Assembly (NCBI RefSeq): GCF_019112545.1
Contig: NW_025064885.1
Span: forward strand, 1,215,180-1,279,179
Length of the DNA stretch: 64,000 nt
Source: Guyanagaster necrorhizus
Lineage: Eukaryota > Basidiomycota > Agaricomycetes > Agaricales > Physalacriaceae
Direction of reading: 5' to 3'
The first letter of the stretch is position 1; each line of letters starts with the position of its first letter. A model generated the notes under the pieces. The model saw only the letters and a program-made list of their open reading frames with translations, had not been told where the DNA came from and did not search any database. Of this stretch, positions 39,490 to 51,427 are shown in pieces. The position numbers and the translations under genes are program-made.

Positions 39490-40819
39490 TCACTGCACAA
39501 ATCGTCTGTATCCCGTATTATCAGTCGACGAGTCAATGTGGCGGCGCAGTGGAACATTAAAATAGAGACGATCCGTATCAAAACGTTGTCGACCAAGATT
39601 TACCAATGCACGGCCTGTGATGTGTCCACACCACCGAAAATCCAGGGCCTGAAGCTCTGGGCAGTACCCGCGGGAGTCGTGCAGACATTCTAGTATCTCA
39701 TCCGATATATCGCTTTCGTGTAAACGAGGTTCTTTAAGATGGGACAGCCCTCTAAAGTAGGCGATGAAGTTCGACAGCGAGAGATCTATGTCGTGCAAAT
39801 CTAGGACCTGCCGCGGCAGGTCAATTCCTTCTACGAAACAACGGAGGGCTGGGCTAGCAACTGGATGCGCATGAGATAAAGACTCTTCAGATGAACAAAG
39901 CGCTATGTGGAGTAGCGCCGGCGTTTGCAAATATATGGGTCATCGATGAACTGCCGGGTTTCGCCATGAGGTGTAGATATTGTGAAGGATTCCAGAACGG
40001 GTAGACCCTCCAAGAGATCCAGTAAGGAAGCTATTGACGAGGGGGTCACCAGGCAGAAAGAGGGGAGGCTAATGGTAAGATTAGAGGAATGGAAGATGGT
40101 ACGCTTTCCCGAGAAGGGAGGATATTGCGCAAAATGCGGAAGGTGCTCAACTTCTCCGCATTGTTGAATAAGTGGCCTGGCCTTAGTCGAGACTCTACGA
40201 TATCCCCCTCAAACTCATGGAATTCTTCCCTGATGGACACGTCGAGACGCTGAAGCGAAGGGAATGGGGCTGCACATAGAGTGAATATCTGATTCACTGG
40301 CTGGAGCATCTTGGAGTTGATGATGAGCGTATGCCATTGCGGTGCTACCTTCAGCAAGAGTCCCATTATGCTTGGTAAGGGAGAACAGTCGCTTTGTATG
40401 TCCACAGTAATGTGTAGCGGCGCGGTTCGAATGTCAACCAAAAGAGCAGCCTACCATACGGATCGCGCATGTCGACGTTAACATACAGGTACGACCAGAC
40501 AGAGAGGGTGTAAGCTGCCTTGCGCCACTCCGAGCAGACGTGAGAAACAGTGATGGGGGTACTAGCCCAGCCATCCCTGGCACAAAGCTCGAAAATCGTA
40601 GCAAGGATTTCCGGGGGAAGGCGGTGGGAGCCTTCCTTTGCATTCCTTAATTTTTTCGAGGATCTGTGACTTCTTGAACTGCAGGCGGCGAACCGCCTTT
40701 ATCAATTCATCAATCTCTTCGTCGACACGACGAATTGCTGATTGATGGAAAGTTATGAGGCCCTTTATTTCCTCATCCGAGGCGTTAGCTCCCAGTGAAT
40801 CCATTGATACCTTTGACAT
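39490..40819 (-). pseudogene. F-box/LRR-type protein, frame-disrupted
   Basis: An Agaricomycete-type F-box protein by layout. A coiled coil lies after MSKVSMDSLGANASDEEIKG (IRRVDEEIDELIKAVRRLQF), then the F-box RLPPEILATIFELCARDGWA, then VSHVCSEWRKAAYTLSVWSY, then leucine-rich segments. The coiled coil and F-box lie in different frames. The shift is explained by one extra A in the homopolymer at 40651-40656 (T-run on +). A second shift is needed between VDMRDPYG and AALLVDIRTAPLHI near 40452. Downstream, LRR-like segments (SLLDLLEGLPVLESFTI, VLDLHDIDLSLSNFIAYFRG) again change frame and one continues across an in-frame stop. No GT-AG intron repairs the first break. Either a pseudogene or, less likely, repeated sequence errors. 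Confidence 0.7.
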
Positions 40820-41205
40820 TCGCAAGTAAGCTAAACCTATCTGAGAAGATAAATAGCGACTTACAGCACAACTTGAAAGAATTCTCACAGCTGCGGTTCC
40901 ACGTCGAGGTCAGTGCCTGCCTGCCTCAGTGTTTTCGAAAGCGCCGAGCGTTACTGCCTGTCACAGCAGTTTTGGGTCTTACGTCCACCTCCATTTTCTT
41001 CCTCCAGGTACATGCACCTTCTCTTCATTTTTTTCGTGATGATTCAGAGTGGAATCTGCATCAACCAGCTCCAAATAAGACGTAAATATCTGCCGGGTTG
41101 AGGAGAAGACTTGGAATGTTCTAGATACTGCTGATTCTTTTTTTATTACCCTCTATATATCCTTTGGCACAGCAACTGATTTTTTAAATTCGTATTATAG
41201 AGAAT
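40820..41205. other. Spacer between F-box pseudogene and SSU72
   Basis: 386 bp, presumably the SSU72 promoter and leader. A short + strand open frame across it (40795-41085) shows no recognisable features. Confidence 0.4.
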
Positions 41206-42313
41206 ATGGACCCCCGAAGGGCTCGAGATCCCCGTCTCGTACGAGCAGATCCCCGGTTACTACGTGTTCAGCCAGATCCAACACCAACACCAACGCCTCC
41301 CCCTCAATATCCTCCACCATCTCATTCTGGAGAGAATGGCTCTGGCTCAGCGCTTGTGGCGTTGACTTCCCAAATACAACCGAACAATACAGTTGAATAC
41401 AGTCAAATGCCGGCGCAAAATTCCCCACCAACATCTCAAGATAATGCTGTAACACTTGGGTACAAACCCCGCCCCTTGTTCTGTGTCGTCTGTGCGAGTA
41501 ATCAAGTAAATACATGTTCGATTCGCATTTATTCCCTCAATATCTGATTTAATGTAGAACAGGTCTATGGAAGGGCATTCTGTCCTATCGTAAGCACTCT
41601 AATCCCACCTACGCACGTTTATTCATTTTACGACTAGTAAAGCAGGATTTCGGGTGATATCGTCCGGTACCGGATCTGCTGTACGATTGCCAGGCCCGTC
41701 AATAGACAAACCCAATACATACGCCTTTGGAACACCTTACAATACCATCTTCGAAGAGTTATCCTCGAAAGACCCTAGGCTGTAAGTCCTACCTTAATTA
41801 TAATCCAGATAATCACAATATATCTTCAGATATTCCGCCAATGGTGTACTTCAAATGATTGACCGTAATCGACGGATTAAAACAGCACCCGAACGATGGC
41901 AGGAGAGCCGGGCTGTTGCAGATATCGTCTTTACCTGCGAAGAACGTTGTTTTGACGCTGTTTGTGACGGTGTGCCCTTTTTTTTCCAATGCAAGGTCTT
42001 CGCACTGATCCCTAACATAACATTGTCAGACTTGTTGTCAAGAGGGGGAGAGTACAATCGTCCAGTTCACATTATCAACATTGAAATTAAGGATAATCAC
42101 GAAGAGGCTCTCATTGCAGGAAAAGCAATGCTGGATCTGGCCACAGCTGTTAGTCTTTGTCCCCAAGCATCGAAAATTGAATATCTGCTGATAATACTCT
42201 TGTCTCTACAGATTGAAGCTGCGGACGACATTGACGATGAGATTGACCATATCCTAGAAGTACAGGAGGAAAAACATCCGCACAGCTTATTGCATGCTGT
42301 TGCATTCTACTAG
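41206..42313 (+). CDS. SSU72: RNA polymerase II CTD phosphatase Ssu72
   Basis: Nuclear phosphatase for Ser5-P of the Pol II C-terminal domain and part of the cleavage/polyadenylation machinery. A proline-rich N-terminal extension (about 80 residues, [20 protein letters not shown]) precedes the catalytic loop [16 protein letters not shown], which carries the CX5R signature across an intron. [37 protein letters not shown] and [18 protein letters not shown] follow. A GT-AG intron (GTGTGC...TGTCAG) joins this to [20 protein letters not shown]. The rest reads [19 protein letters not shown] and ends [12 protein letters not shown]. The extension is longer than in yeast but usual for filamentous fungi. 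Confidence 0.94.
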
Positions 42314-42500
42314 CACCTTCTTCTCCCATCAACTCGCTGTCTACTGTAATCGTTGTATGAATAATTAGTTGTATTTGTCCTGGAACTGCTGCACTAAAAC
42401 GCAACGGTGGCTGTGTGGATGATTGGCCCAATAAAGGCAAACAGTACTTACGCGTCGCGCTGACGAGTGTCTGCATTCATTACTTCTTTCTCCTACCGCG

Positions 42501-43477
42501 ATGGCTAGTGCAGACGGTGGAGCATACAGGTGCTTGCCCAAGACCGTTTATGTTTCCTAGGTATTGACACATCTGCAGCTACTCCCTTACTGTGTTCTCG
42601 CCGAGTGGGAAACTCGTGCAAATTGAGCATGCCTTAGCAGCAGTCTCGTCCGGAACAACGAGTCTTGGAATTAAAGGTTGGTCCCAGCCTATTGTAGTAA
42701 TAACAGTTATATAGACAATATTTTCAGCTTCCAATGGCATTGTCATCGCAACGGAGAAGAAATCATCCTCTATTCTCATCGACGATTCAATGCTGGATAA
42801 GGTCGCCGTGATCTGTCCTAATATCGGAATAGTATACTCCGGGATGGGTCCAGACTCTCGTGTCTTGATATCCAAAGCTCGGAAGAGTGCACAAGCATAC
42901 TGGAAGATGTACGGGGAATACCCTCCCACGCGTGTACTTACGCAGGAGATTGCCACAGTCATGCAACAAGCAACTCAATCAGGGTGGGCTTCATACCATG
43001 TCCTCCGATATCCTCTCATCACTCATCGTACAGAGGTGTGAGGCCTTACGGCGTGTCTCTTTTAGTCGCCGGTTGGGACATCACTCGCGGTCCGACATTA
43101 TACCAAGTGGATCCCTCAGGCTCATTTTGGGCGTGGAAAGCCAGTGCCATTGGCAAAAATATGGTCAACGCTAAGACGTTCTTAGAAAAACGGTACGTAT
43201 TTATTTATCTTTGTTTCATGCCGACCTTAACATTGATCTATCCTGAAACAGATATAACGACGACATCAGTCTTGAAGACGCGATTCACACAGCGCTGCTG
43301 ACGTTGAAGGAGGGTTTTGAAGGGCAGATGACTGAGAAGACTATTGAAATTGGCGTGGTCACGGTTCCGACAGCTGAAGAGTTGGAGGAAGGAAAGATCG
43401 GAGGGGAGACAGGGAGACCGAAACCTACTTTCCGGAAACTAACCGAAGAAGAGGTTCGCGACTACCTTGCTCTTTAG
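42501..43477 (+). CDS. PRE8: 20S proteasome subunit alpha2
   Basis: The start [10 protein letters not shown] splices to [20 protein letters not shown], the N-terminal alpha-subunit gate signature. [97 protein letters not shown] and [18 protein letters not shown] follow in order. It ends [12 protein letters not shown]. Length is about 250 residues as expected. It sits in tandem with SSU72, 187 bp downstream. Confidence 0.95.
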
Positions 43478-43847
43478 TTAGCTGTAAGCTTTTCCCCATC
43501 AATCACGTTTATGGCTCACATATCACTGGCCCCAGGCAGGTGGCTCTTGATGACAAAGTGTCGTATCTTTGTATTTCTAATGACTTTCGTCGAATTAAAC
43601 GGAGATGATTCAAGAAAATGCGACAAGTGGCAGACTTACTTCGTTTATCTAGACTGCTGCCAGTCCGCTTGGCCTGTCAGAGCCTAGTAACTTGCACCAG
43701 TCTTCTCGGACATCATGCATCATGTCACGTCCAAATCAACCTCTCAGATCTGGCTCAAAATGACCTATAAAGCAATATGCGCGTTACATACGTCTCCAAG
43801 CGGTGCCATCGTTACGGATTGTGGTTTTGCGACTTTCATAAACTTTT

Positions 43848-44449
43848 TTACATGAATGGCTTACCTTCTCGCGGTCGTTGCGGACTCTGGTACTTGCCTT
43901 CATCATCCGTGATCTAAGGGGAATGCCACAAGCGAGTGGGTCACTGCACGGACTTCGCGTACGTCCTTATTCCATTCACTCCAATCTCTTGATTCGCAAC
44001 ATTTTGTCACATGGTCACAGGCACACGCATGTTTCATCAAATGAATCATCAATTGGCGTTTCTCGGTTTTTCTTTCCATTTCCATCGAAAGCATTTGCGC
44101 CGTCGGCGCTCTGTAAGTATTGTCGATCCAAGTGCTTTGACCAAGTGAATGCTGGCCAGAGATCTACTTACCAACCCTGGTCTACGCAAAACTTCAAATG
44201 TGCGCCTGCTCTGAGCGTGAGAGGGACGTTGAGAATCGTTTGTCGATACTGTAAACTCTTTCCGATATGATTCTGACGGGCCATCTTGACCTTGAGTTCC
44301 ATCAACGGTCTGTACGGTTTGATCTACAATGCATCCCCTTCTAGGACAAGTCACATACCTCAAGATCTGGGTGTCCTCTTGAATAGCCGCAAATGGCCTT
44401 CACAGCATTACCTGTCTCAGGGTCTAGCTGAGGACAGTGGACGGTGATG
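43848..44449 (-). CDS. Tentative hydrophilic protein gene of unknown function
   Basis: Segments on the - strand join through acceptable GT-AG introns into a coherent hydrophilic protein: LDPETGNAVKAICGYSRGHP, TVDGTQGQDGPSESYRKEF, RTFEVLRRPGL, SADGANAFDGNGKKN and ETPIDDSFDET. A possible end is KYQSPQRPREGKPFM at 43848. The 5' end is not resolved because an in-frame stop at about 44450 precedes the first segment and no clean start exon was found. The alternatives are a real small gene with an unseen first exon or chance open sequence. No family is recognised. Confidence 0.35.
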
Positions 44450-44878
44450 GTTCACGCTGTTCGGAAACGGGCGTGATCCTGCCTTTCCTTCGGTGCCAAT
44501 ACTTCTTCATTCCCCCCTTGTTCTATGGAACTAACTTGTAAGCTGAAATACAGGCGAATTTTTAGGTTACCGCTAGCCAGACCCTCATTATGGCTTCCTT
44601 CCTGAAACTTCCCGGAGTCCGACACGGGCTGCTTATACCCGTCTTAGAAAATGGCACGGTTCACAATTGCTGATGTTACAGCCCTGTCTGTGACCGAACT
44701 TTTCTTAGCACGATGACTTTTCAGGCTGTTGTTATACCGCATGATCGAGATGGCGGCTCGATCAAGGTCCACTTCTAGATGGAGTACAGCTACATCCAGA
44801 TGTTTGCACAACTCTCTGTACAACCCTGCAGTGCTATTTAAACTAAAGATCCATCTCCTCTTCGTCCTCCCTCAAGCT

Positions 44879-45590
44879 ATGGCAATGCATCCACCACAGT
44901 CCACGACGCCGCCGTTCGATACACCTATCAAAAGACCTGGCAGAGCCTTGATAGCTTGCACGCATTGTCGGAAACGCAAGATCAAGGTGGGTGCCGTTTC
45001 CTCTAATACCCACACCTTTGTTAATACCATCCTTCTAGTGTGTACCAGTGTCGAGTGAAGACCCCGACAGGTCACACAACAGCCCTTGCGAACGGTGCAC
45101 GAAAAAACATTTGAAATGCGAATACGTCCCTGTGGACGGGTCGACCCCAGCGATGTCGTCTTCCCCTCCAGCCACAGCTCCTCCCATCCACTGGTCCAAT
45201 GATCCTTCCACTCCCGAAAACCGCTCAAACAGAGTGCCTGTATATCCCCCATCTAATACGGTCTGCCATATCCGCGACGCCGTACCGTCGCATTATATAT
45301 CCTCTGATACCTACAATCATACAGGAGACCATTTATGCTATGGTCATCCTTCCCACTACCAATCCAGAGACACAGATAGAGGTATGGGAATGCTCGCGTC
45401 CGACTCTTGGTCGCGGCGGGAAAACCCAGGCTTTTACACAGGCGAGATGGATGTCTACACGAATCCTGGCGCGTCTGCGTACAACCAGGGTCAGGCGTCT
45501 CTTCTATTCACGTCTACCGTTGAACCCAGGTGGTCGTCTGGTCTTAATGGACACGGTAACCCGTATGTGGCCGAACCATATCGGAGGTAG
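44879..45590 (+). CDS. Short Zn2Cys6 zinc-cluster protein
   Basis: It starts MAMHPPQSTTPPFDTPIKRP, then the binuclear cluster ACTHCRKRKIKC, interrupted by one intron after KIK. CVPVSSEDPDRSHNSPCERC and TKKHLKCEYVPVD complete the six cysteines. The spacing between the third and fourth cysteine is longer than average, a feature seen in basidiomycete Zn2Cys6 proteins. The remaining 140 residues are rich in S, P, Y and H with no fungal_trans domain, so the protein is short (about 210 residues). It is presumably a nuclear DNA-binding regulator; targets unknown. Confidence 0.85.
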
Positions 45591-45904
45591 GTGACGCGCT
45601 TCGCTCTGGATCAATCATTCGCCGACTATGCTTCCTAGACATAATTGCCAAGGAGAACGATGTGTCTGCAACATCACCCATCATGGGTGATCGAGCCTGT
45701 CAGCTCTCTCTCGTTTATTTTTAAGAATCCATTCTCTACTTCGTGATGAATCCAATCTAGTTTTGTATTGATAAAGTGCTAATTGTTCTTCTTGCTTAAA
45801 CGTCATCTGTATTGATACAAATTTCGCTATTCACCTCGTCCACAGACATAACTCGTACACTACCTATGCCAACGCAACGGGACGCTTTCCCTATACAAAG
45901 AAGA

Positions 45905-48535
45905 TCAAAGTGGCCAACTGAGCTTCTCTCCGAAGTTCCAATGCACAGCTTTAACGGAGGTGTATTCTTCCAGGGCATAGCTGCCAAGCTCGCGACCTGT
46001 ATACTCAACATAAGTAAAAGATTCTTCGGCATAAGATGGACAACGAAACGCACCAATTCCGGACTGTTTCTTCCCGCCAAAGGGTACGTTATTGGACAAC
46101 AAATTATACTGGTTGATCCAGACCTGTCGATCGTATCGTCAGTTACTTGAAGTCAGATACGAGCATTTGCTGTGCTCTAGGACTAACCGTGCCGGCCTCA
46201 AGGGCCGCCGAGACTCTCATACACTGGTTAGCATCATCTAGGAAACGAAACTGTTACTCTGCATGCTCAACTCCAAATATCAGCCACGCACTGGAATGAA
46301 GACCAGCGCCTAAGCCGTACGTGGTCGCATTTGCCAGTACTACAGCTTCTTCCTCCGTCTCAAATCGGCCGACCGAGAGAACAGGCCCAAAGATCTAAAC
46401 GACATCAATGTAGGCAGAGTCATAACCCCACAGAAGGTTCCCACCTCTTCCTTGACCTAGAACTATGTAAGAAACCGCGTGAAATTCCGTGAATATAAAA
46501 CCGCAACGCACTATCTTCATGTCCGATCGGATCTCAGTGAAGACTGTCCGAGAACCATTAACATTTTATGAAACAATGAACTAATGCGAATCGTACTCGT
46601 CGGTTCCACATAATATCCTTTTCCTGATCTTTTTACACCGCCTATAACTGTTTTGGCGCCTTCCGCTTTGCCCGATTCAATGTAACCTATGAGAGGAATC
46701 GATGGTAAGAGACAGTTGGAAGCCGAATAATGAGCAACAAACCCCAGACGCGGTCGTATTGAACCTTCGAGACCTGGATAAGGAGGTTAGGACGTATTTG
46801 GAAGATCAAGGAAACAATCGCGTACAACTGGTCCACCAAAATTCTTGTCATCAAAACCATCACCAATTGATAGTTCCTTGACCTTCGACACCAGAATGTC
46901 AAGGAATTTATCATATATACTGTTTTGAACGTATATGCGTGAGCCCGCGGTACAATCCTGACCGGTATTGTAGCAAATTCCGAGTGCCGCCCAGTTGGCA
47001 GCTAAATCTGTCCATCAGTATTCTACGACCACGCGACACCAAAAAAAAAAAAAGATGGAAGCAATTATAATATGCCGTAACCAAAGTAGTTGGAAAGGCA
47101 CTGTTACTATCAGCATCCTGGACGACGCAGCGTTAATGCTGCGAGTGCTGTGGCACTGAGCGCTCAGAGTCAAGATACGGTATACCGGCAAATAATGAAT
47201 AAGCCGATGATATGGGTGGAGATATAATGGAGCCAAGTAAACCACGGTGAGAGACGAACCTTGGTCCAAGTCGGCAGATTCAAAAACAAGCTGTGGAGAT
47301 TTGCCACCTAGTTCCAGGGTAATCTGTACCCAGTATCGACAATCAAAAATATATCAGTCCAATGCGATATCGCTACGTACCTTCTTGAGATTTGACTTTG
47401 CAGCAGCTTCCATGACCTTTCGGCCGGTCACCGTAGAACCGGTGAAAGCGACCTTGTCAACATCAGGATGTGCCGAAAGCGCGGCGCCACCCACGGAGCC
47501 AAGAGATGGCACTGTGTTGATGACGCCTTTGGGAAAACTAGCACAATTGTTGGTGACTTATTCGGTGGGATAAGACTGTACGTACCCGGCTTCGACGACC
47601 AGTTCGGACAGTTTCTGTCAGCGGTTAACACGAGGAGGCCGATGTGGGCATGGATACTTACCAGGGCAGTCAATGGGGTTAGCTCAGAAGGCTTCATGAC
47701 GATAGTGCAGCCGGCTGCCAACGCGGGTGCTACCTTCCACGACCTAAGGGTGGGGAAAGAAGTGTGAAAACGGCCCAATGAAGAATTTTGGAACCTACCA
47801 CATGTTGATTGGGTAATTCCAAGGAATGCTACGGCACCTATTAGAACATCTATTCCCCCGAAAAAAATGAATGAATACATTTGCCCACAGACACCGATAG
47901 GCTCATGTCTGGTAAAGGCCCACTTTATCTTATTGTCAACTTCTAGGGTCTGACCTGCAATTTTGTCGGCCCATCCAGCATAATATCGCAAGCACTGAAC
48001 ACTGTCTCCGATATCGAAATCTCTGTTCCGAGCCAAAGCCAGTCATCGAACGGTGGGGGAAGAGAGATGTAGAAATACCTGGCAACACGAACTGGTTTTC
48101 CATTGTTGAGGGACTCGAGTTCCCCAAGTTCTTGAGCGTCTCTCTCAATCAAGTCGGCGAGTCTATTGATCAATCGCGATCTTTCAAATCCCGTGACGTT
48201 CTTTCCCCAAGTAGTATTGAAAGCCCGTCGCGCGGCGGCCACAGCCAAGTCAATATCCTTCGCAGATGCTGAAAGATGGTTGAATTACTCGTCGAATAAT
48301 GCAATACTACCGAACGTCATACCAGCTACGACTGAACATATGACATCCTCCGTAGCTGGGTTAACCGCACTTTGCTGCAATCAATAATCGCAATGAGATA
48401 TGTTATCGATCGCACATACTGTATCAGTTCCTTAGAATTCGATGATGGAACGAATTCATTGTCGATGAAAAGACCAGTAGGAACAGAAATAAGCTTGCCG
48501 CTACCTGGAACTTTGACAGAGACGGTCTGAGCCAT
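45905..48535 (-). CDS. NAD(P)+-dependent aldehyde dehydrogenase
   Basis: ALDH superfamily enzyme oxidising aldehydes to acids. It starts [20 protein letters not shown] at 48535, then [86 protein letters not shown] (after two splices), [17 protein letters not shown] and [18 protein letters not shown] follow. LELGGKSP has the general-base Glu, and [18 protein letters not shown] has the catalytic Cys. [20 protein letters not shown] and [20 protein letters not shown] follow, and it ends [12 protein letters not shown]. About 12 introns. An in-frame upstream Met at 48610 would add MISVRSLLSAPLLSYPFSLC, which looks like a mitochondrial presequence. Either start, or both, may be used. Confidence 0.93.
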
Positions 48536-48610
48536 TGAGTGAATATGGTTGCAGAGAGAGAAAGGATAAGAGAGAAGTGGCGCGCTTAGAAGGGAGCGGA
48601 CAGATATCAT

Positions 48611-48791
48611 TTATACTTGTGTCAGCATATCACCTGTCGCGGTCTCACGATAAGTTGAAGTCTCAGTATTGGCCATGGCCAAACTGGGTAAATCACGTCA
48701 AGTTCCAAGTCGCCAGCCATTATCACGTGATAGTCACATTTAAAAGGAAAATCATCGGGAAAGATCGGCTTCATTTTTGCTGGCAACGACC
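48611..48791. promoter_or_regulatory. Divergent aldehyde dehydrogenase/COX8 spacer with CACGTG
   Basis: A short spacer (256 bp from the Met at 48535, 181 bp from the upstream Met) with a palindromic TATCACGTGATA centred on CACGTG 48724-48729, 62 nt before the COX8 start. Confidence 0.55.
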
Positions 48792-49100
48792 ATGTTCTCC
48801 GCTCCAGGCATTCGTTCTCGACCTCTTACATGGTCTCGAGCTCGCTCCCTGCACGTCTCTCCTGTGCGGTCATCTGGTCATGGCGCGTACACGGTATGTA
48901 GTATCATCAAAAACCTATATTCTTGCTCAACGATGGCTCCTACCAAACAGACTGAACATGCTGTCCCGTTCTCCTTCAAGAACAGACCTCTTTTTGCCAC
49001 AAAGGTTGTGGCATTCCTCGGGTTTGGATTTGCCCTTCCTTTCATAGCTGGAGCCTACCACATGTCAGTTACTTTTGCTAAGAAGTATGTTTTGTCCTGA
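48792..49100 (+). CDS. COX8: Cytochrome c oxidase subunit 8 (COX7c family)
   Basis: Small nuclear-encoded subunit of complex IV in the mitochondrial inner membrane. The presequence MFSAPGIRSRPLTWSRARSL is rich in R and S with no acidic residue, as expected for mitochondrial import. It continues HVSPVRSSGHGAYT. After an intron (GTATGT...AACAG) the mature part reads TEHAVPFSFKNRPLFATKVV and the single helix AFLGFGFALPFIAGAYHM. The 3' end is ambiguous. Reading on gives SVTFAKKYVLS and a stop at 49100. A GTCAGT...TTCACAG intron would instead give a short HINKK end at about 49127, closer to the basic end typical of the family. Confidence 0.88.
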   Translation: MFSAPGIRSRPLTWSRARSLHVSPVRSSGHGAYTVCSIIKNLYSCSTMAPTKQTEHAVPFSFKNRPLFATKVVAFLGFGFALPFIAGAYHMSVTFAKKYVLS

Positions 49101-51427
49101 TCCCCCATTCACAGCAATAAGAAGTAATGGCTTCGTCTGCCCTTAAACATAGACGGAATAGAAGCATAGAAGATAGATATACTCTAAACCATCGTGGACA
49201 TACAGATACAGTAATACACACCCTTGTCTTTGTCCTTGTAAAGAAAAGAGGAAGTCCGAAGTACCCCGCAGCGCCACATCGGAATTCCGTCGACCAAGCT
49301 GGAAGTCAGAGATATTGTGTGGATATTATTGGCAGGATAAAAACTATTGCAATATCATCTGAACGCGTCGCGCTAAGACTATTGGGTCCGAGGCGGCACC
49401 CACGCGTCATCTTCCGCACTTTGGAAGACAGCGATCATTTTCATGTAACCTCTAACAGATAACAATAAGAGACACTCCGTTTGCCTCCAGGATTCACGAG
49501 ATGAAAGGCCGCTCGACGACAAAGGTCGAGACATTGTAAGCACCTAAATGAAACAAGGTGCTAAACTCTCATTGAGTCCTTGATGGTGCGTCATAAATTA
49601 GGTACCGATGAGCTCGATACTGCCATCATATAGAGGCAGAAGCCTTCCTGGGCATGTGCCAGTTTCTTGGGAACGCGGGGTTCCTGAAAGAGAAACAAGC
49701 AGACTTCTGAGGTTAATAACCGATGCATTGTAACTGGCGGACATTTATTTACTTCGTACGCCGTTGCGCTCAGAATGTGACCATTGTCATGGGTCCTGAA
49801 AATATCTTTATATTTCGATAACCTTTGGCCAATCTTCAGGGAAGCTACACGCACCTCGTTATCGATTGAGTACTAGCGGTGTTAACTGCTGGGCATAGCC
49901 CGTATCGCATCAGATAGCAAACAGATGCGATGTCTCATCGGGTCCTATTCAAGGGGGGATGTGTGATAAGGTCCCTTGACAAACGGATAGTCTCGTACCC
50001 TTGACCTCAAAGAATTAATCATGCTTGATGAACGTGGTAGCGTAACGTTAAAACAACATTACATTTTGATCTAGAATAGGGAATCTGGAACGAGGTCGCT
50101 CATATCATGCTCAAAAATGGAATTGGAGAGGACGCCATTGGTCAGCCTGTGAACAACAAAACATTGGCACAAACGAGAAAACACCCCACTTGGAATTCCG
50201 AGCGCAGGTAAGTCGACAAAGGTTGTTATTTCCTAGGATTGAAAGCAGACAAGGTTGGGTTTCGCTTGCATGTCACAGCGCCGTCGTAAGCACGCGAGCC
50301 CTTGTTTGACATCAGAAGGATTGAGAGAAGCAGGAACTGATGCGTTCTTACCCATAAAGAAAAAATCACCTTGAGGCTTTTGTCCCTAGCAATGCTCAGG
50401 CATGGTTCAGAGTTTCTCTTGCCCCATTACTATAGCATTCCCACACTATCCCAAGTTTTGTGACGACAGAGGGACGGTTCACAAATCCAATCCTAAGATC
50501 AGATAGGTATCAGTGGATTGGTAGTAATCGCAGGAAGATTTCATTCGACAAGAATGAAACGGTAACCAAGAAATATCCTGGGCAAAAAGAAAGCTGTGAT
50601 TTTGATAATCTGATCGCATGAAAAAAGGGGTGGACTCACTTGAAGTACAGACGCCTCGTGTCCGTAATTCAATGCAATCGACAGTCGGAAAACTAGGGTT
50701 GTCTTCGTTTCAGGATATCACTAGTGTGCACTGAAAAATTAATCTTGTGAAACGGGGACACGGCTAACAGTCCAGCTGCGGAGGTGATGAGGCTTGATAA
50801 TGTAACCTGTCCTCAGATTGGGGCAAAGAACTTAGCCCTCTAGCTGTTGAGTTTAGATAGGGTTCTATTAACGTGATAACCTCGGTTACTAAGGATAGCG
50901 CAATAGGAGAGGGCGTGAATTCTTGTCCATCTTAACTGAGGAGGCCAATGTAAGAGACCATCCGTTTGAGTGTTACTAGAACTAGTCGGAACGTTTGGGA
51001 AACAGATGTGGAGACTGGTGGACACTCAGAGCTTTAGCACCACGAGAAATTGACACCGCAGGAAACTGCCGTCCCTTCGCCACCGAAACAAGGCCCAGGT
51101 ATCAGGACAAGGTGAACTTTGTCAAAGTGTCCCCCGATAGCCAAGACAGCCAGAATGACTACGATGACCAGAAAATTTCACAGCGGACTCGGAGGAGTTG
51201 ATGGTAGAATAAACCGGGGTCTGCGGCAATCTGCCTGTTGAGATTGTTGAACAGCTTCAAATCGAAAAAGTCGAAACCTTTGGTCGAACTTGAACTGAGT
51301 TGACCCTGACGTCATGCACCCACGCTGCCCGCGTCGAAGCCGTTGCACATTAAAACCAAATAACCCCATATTGGGGGCAACAAGGCCTGCATCTGTAGCA
51401 CTAGCACTACCATTCAATTACCATTCG
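49101..51427. other. Gene-free stretch
   Basis: About 2.3 kb without a supported gene. Open frames at 49127-49462, 49591-49854 and 50995-51201 are short, overlap others and have no recognisable content. No tandem repeat, terminal repeat or tRNA-like fold was recognised by eye. It may hold untranslated sequence, regulatory DNA or a non-coding transcript. Confidence 0.35.

Noticed and set aside
45812..46150. + strand open frame opposite the aldehyde dehydrogenase C-terminus
   Set aside because: The - strand carries the conserved [11 protein letters not shown] block; the + frame is a shadow.
47041..47054. Poly-A run that could suggest a retroposed element
   Set aside because: It sits in an intron of the aldehyde dehydrogenase gene with no target-site duplication or adjacent element.
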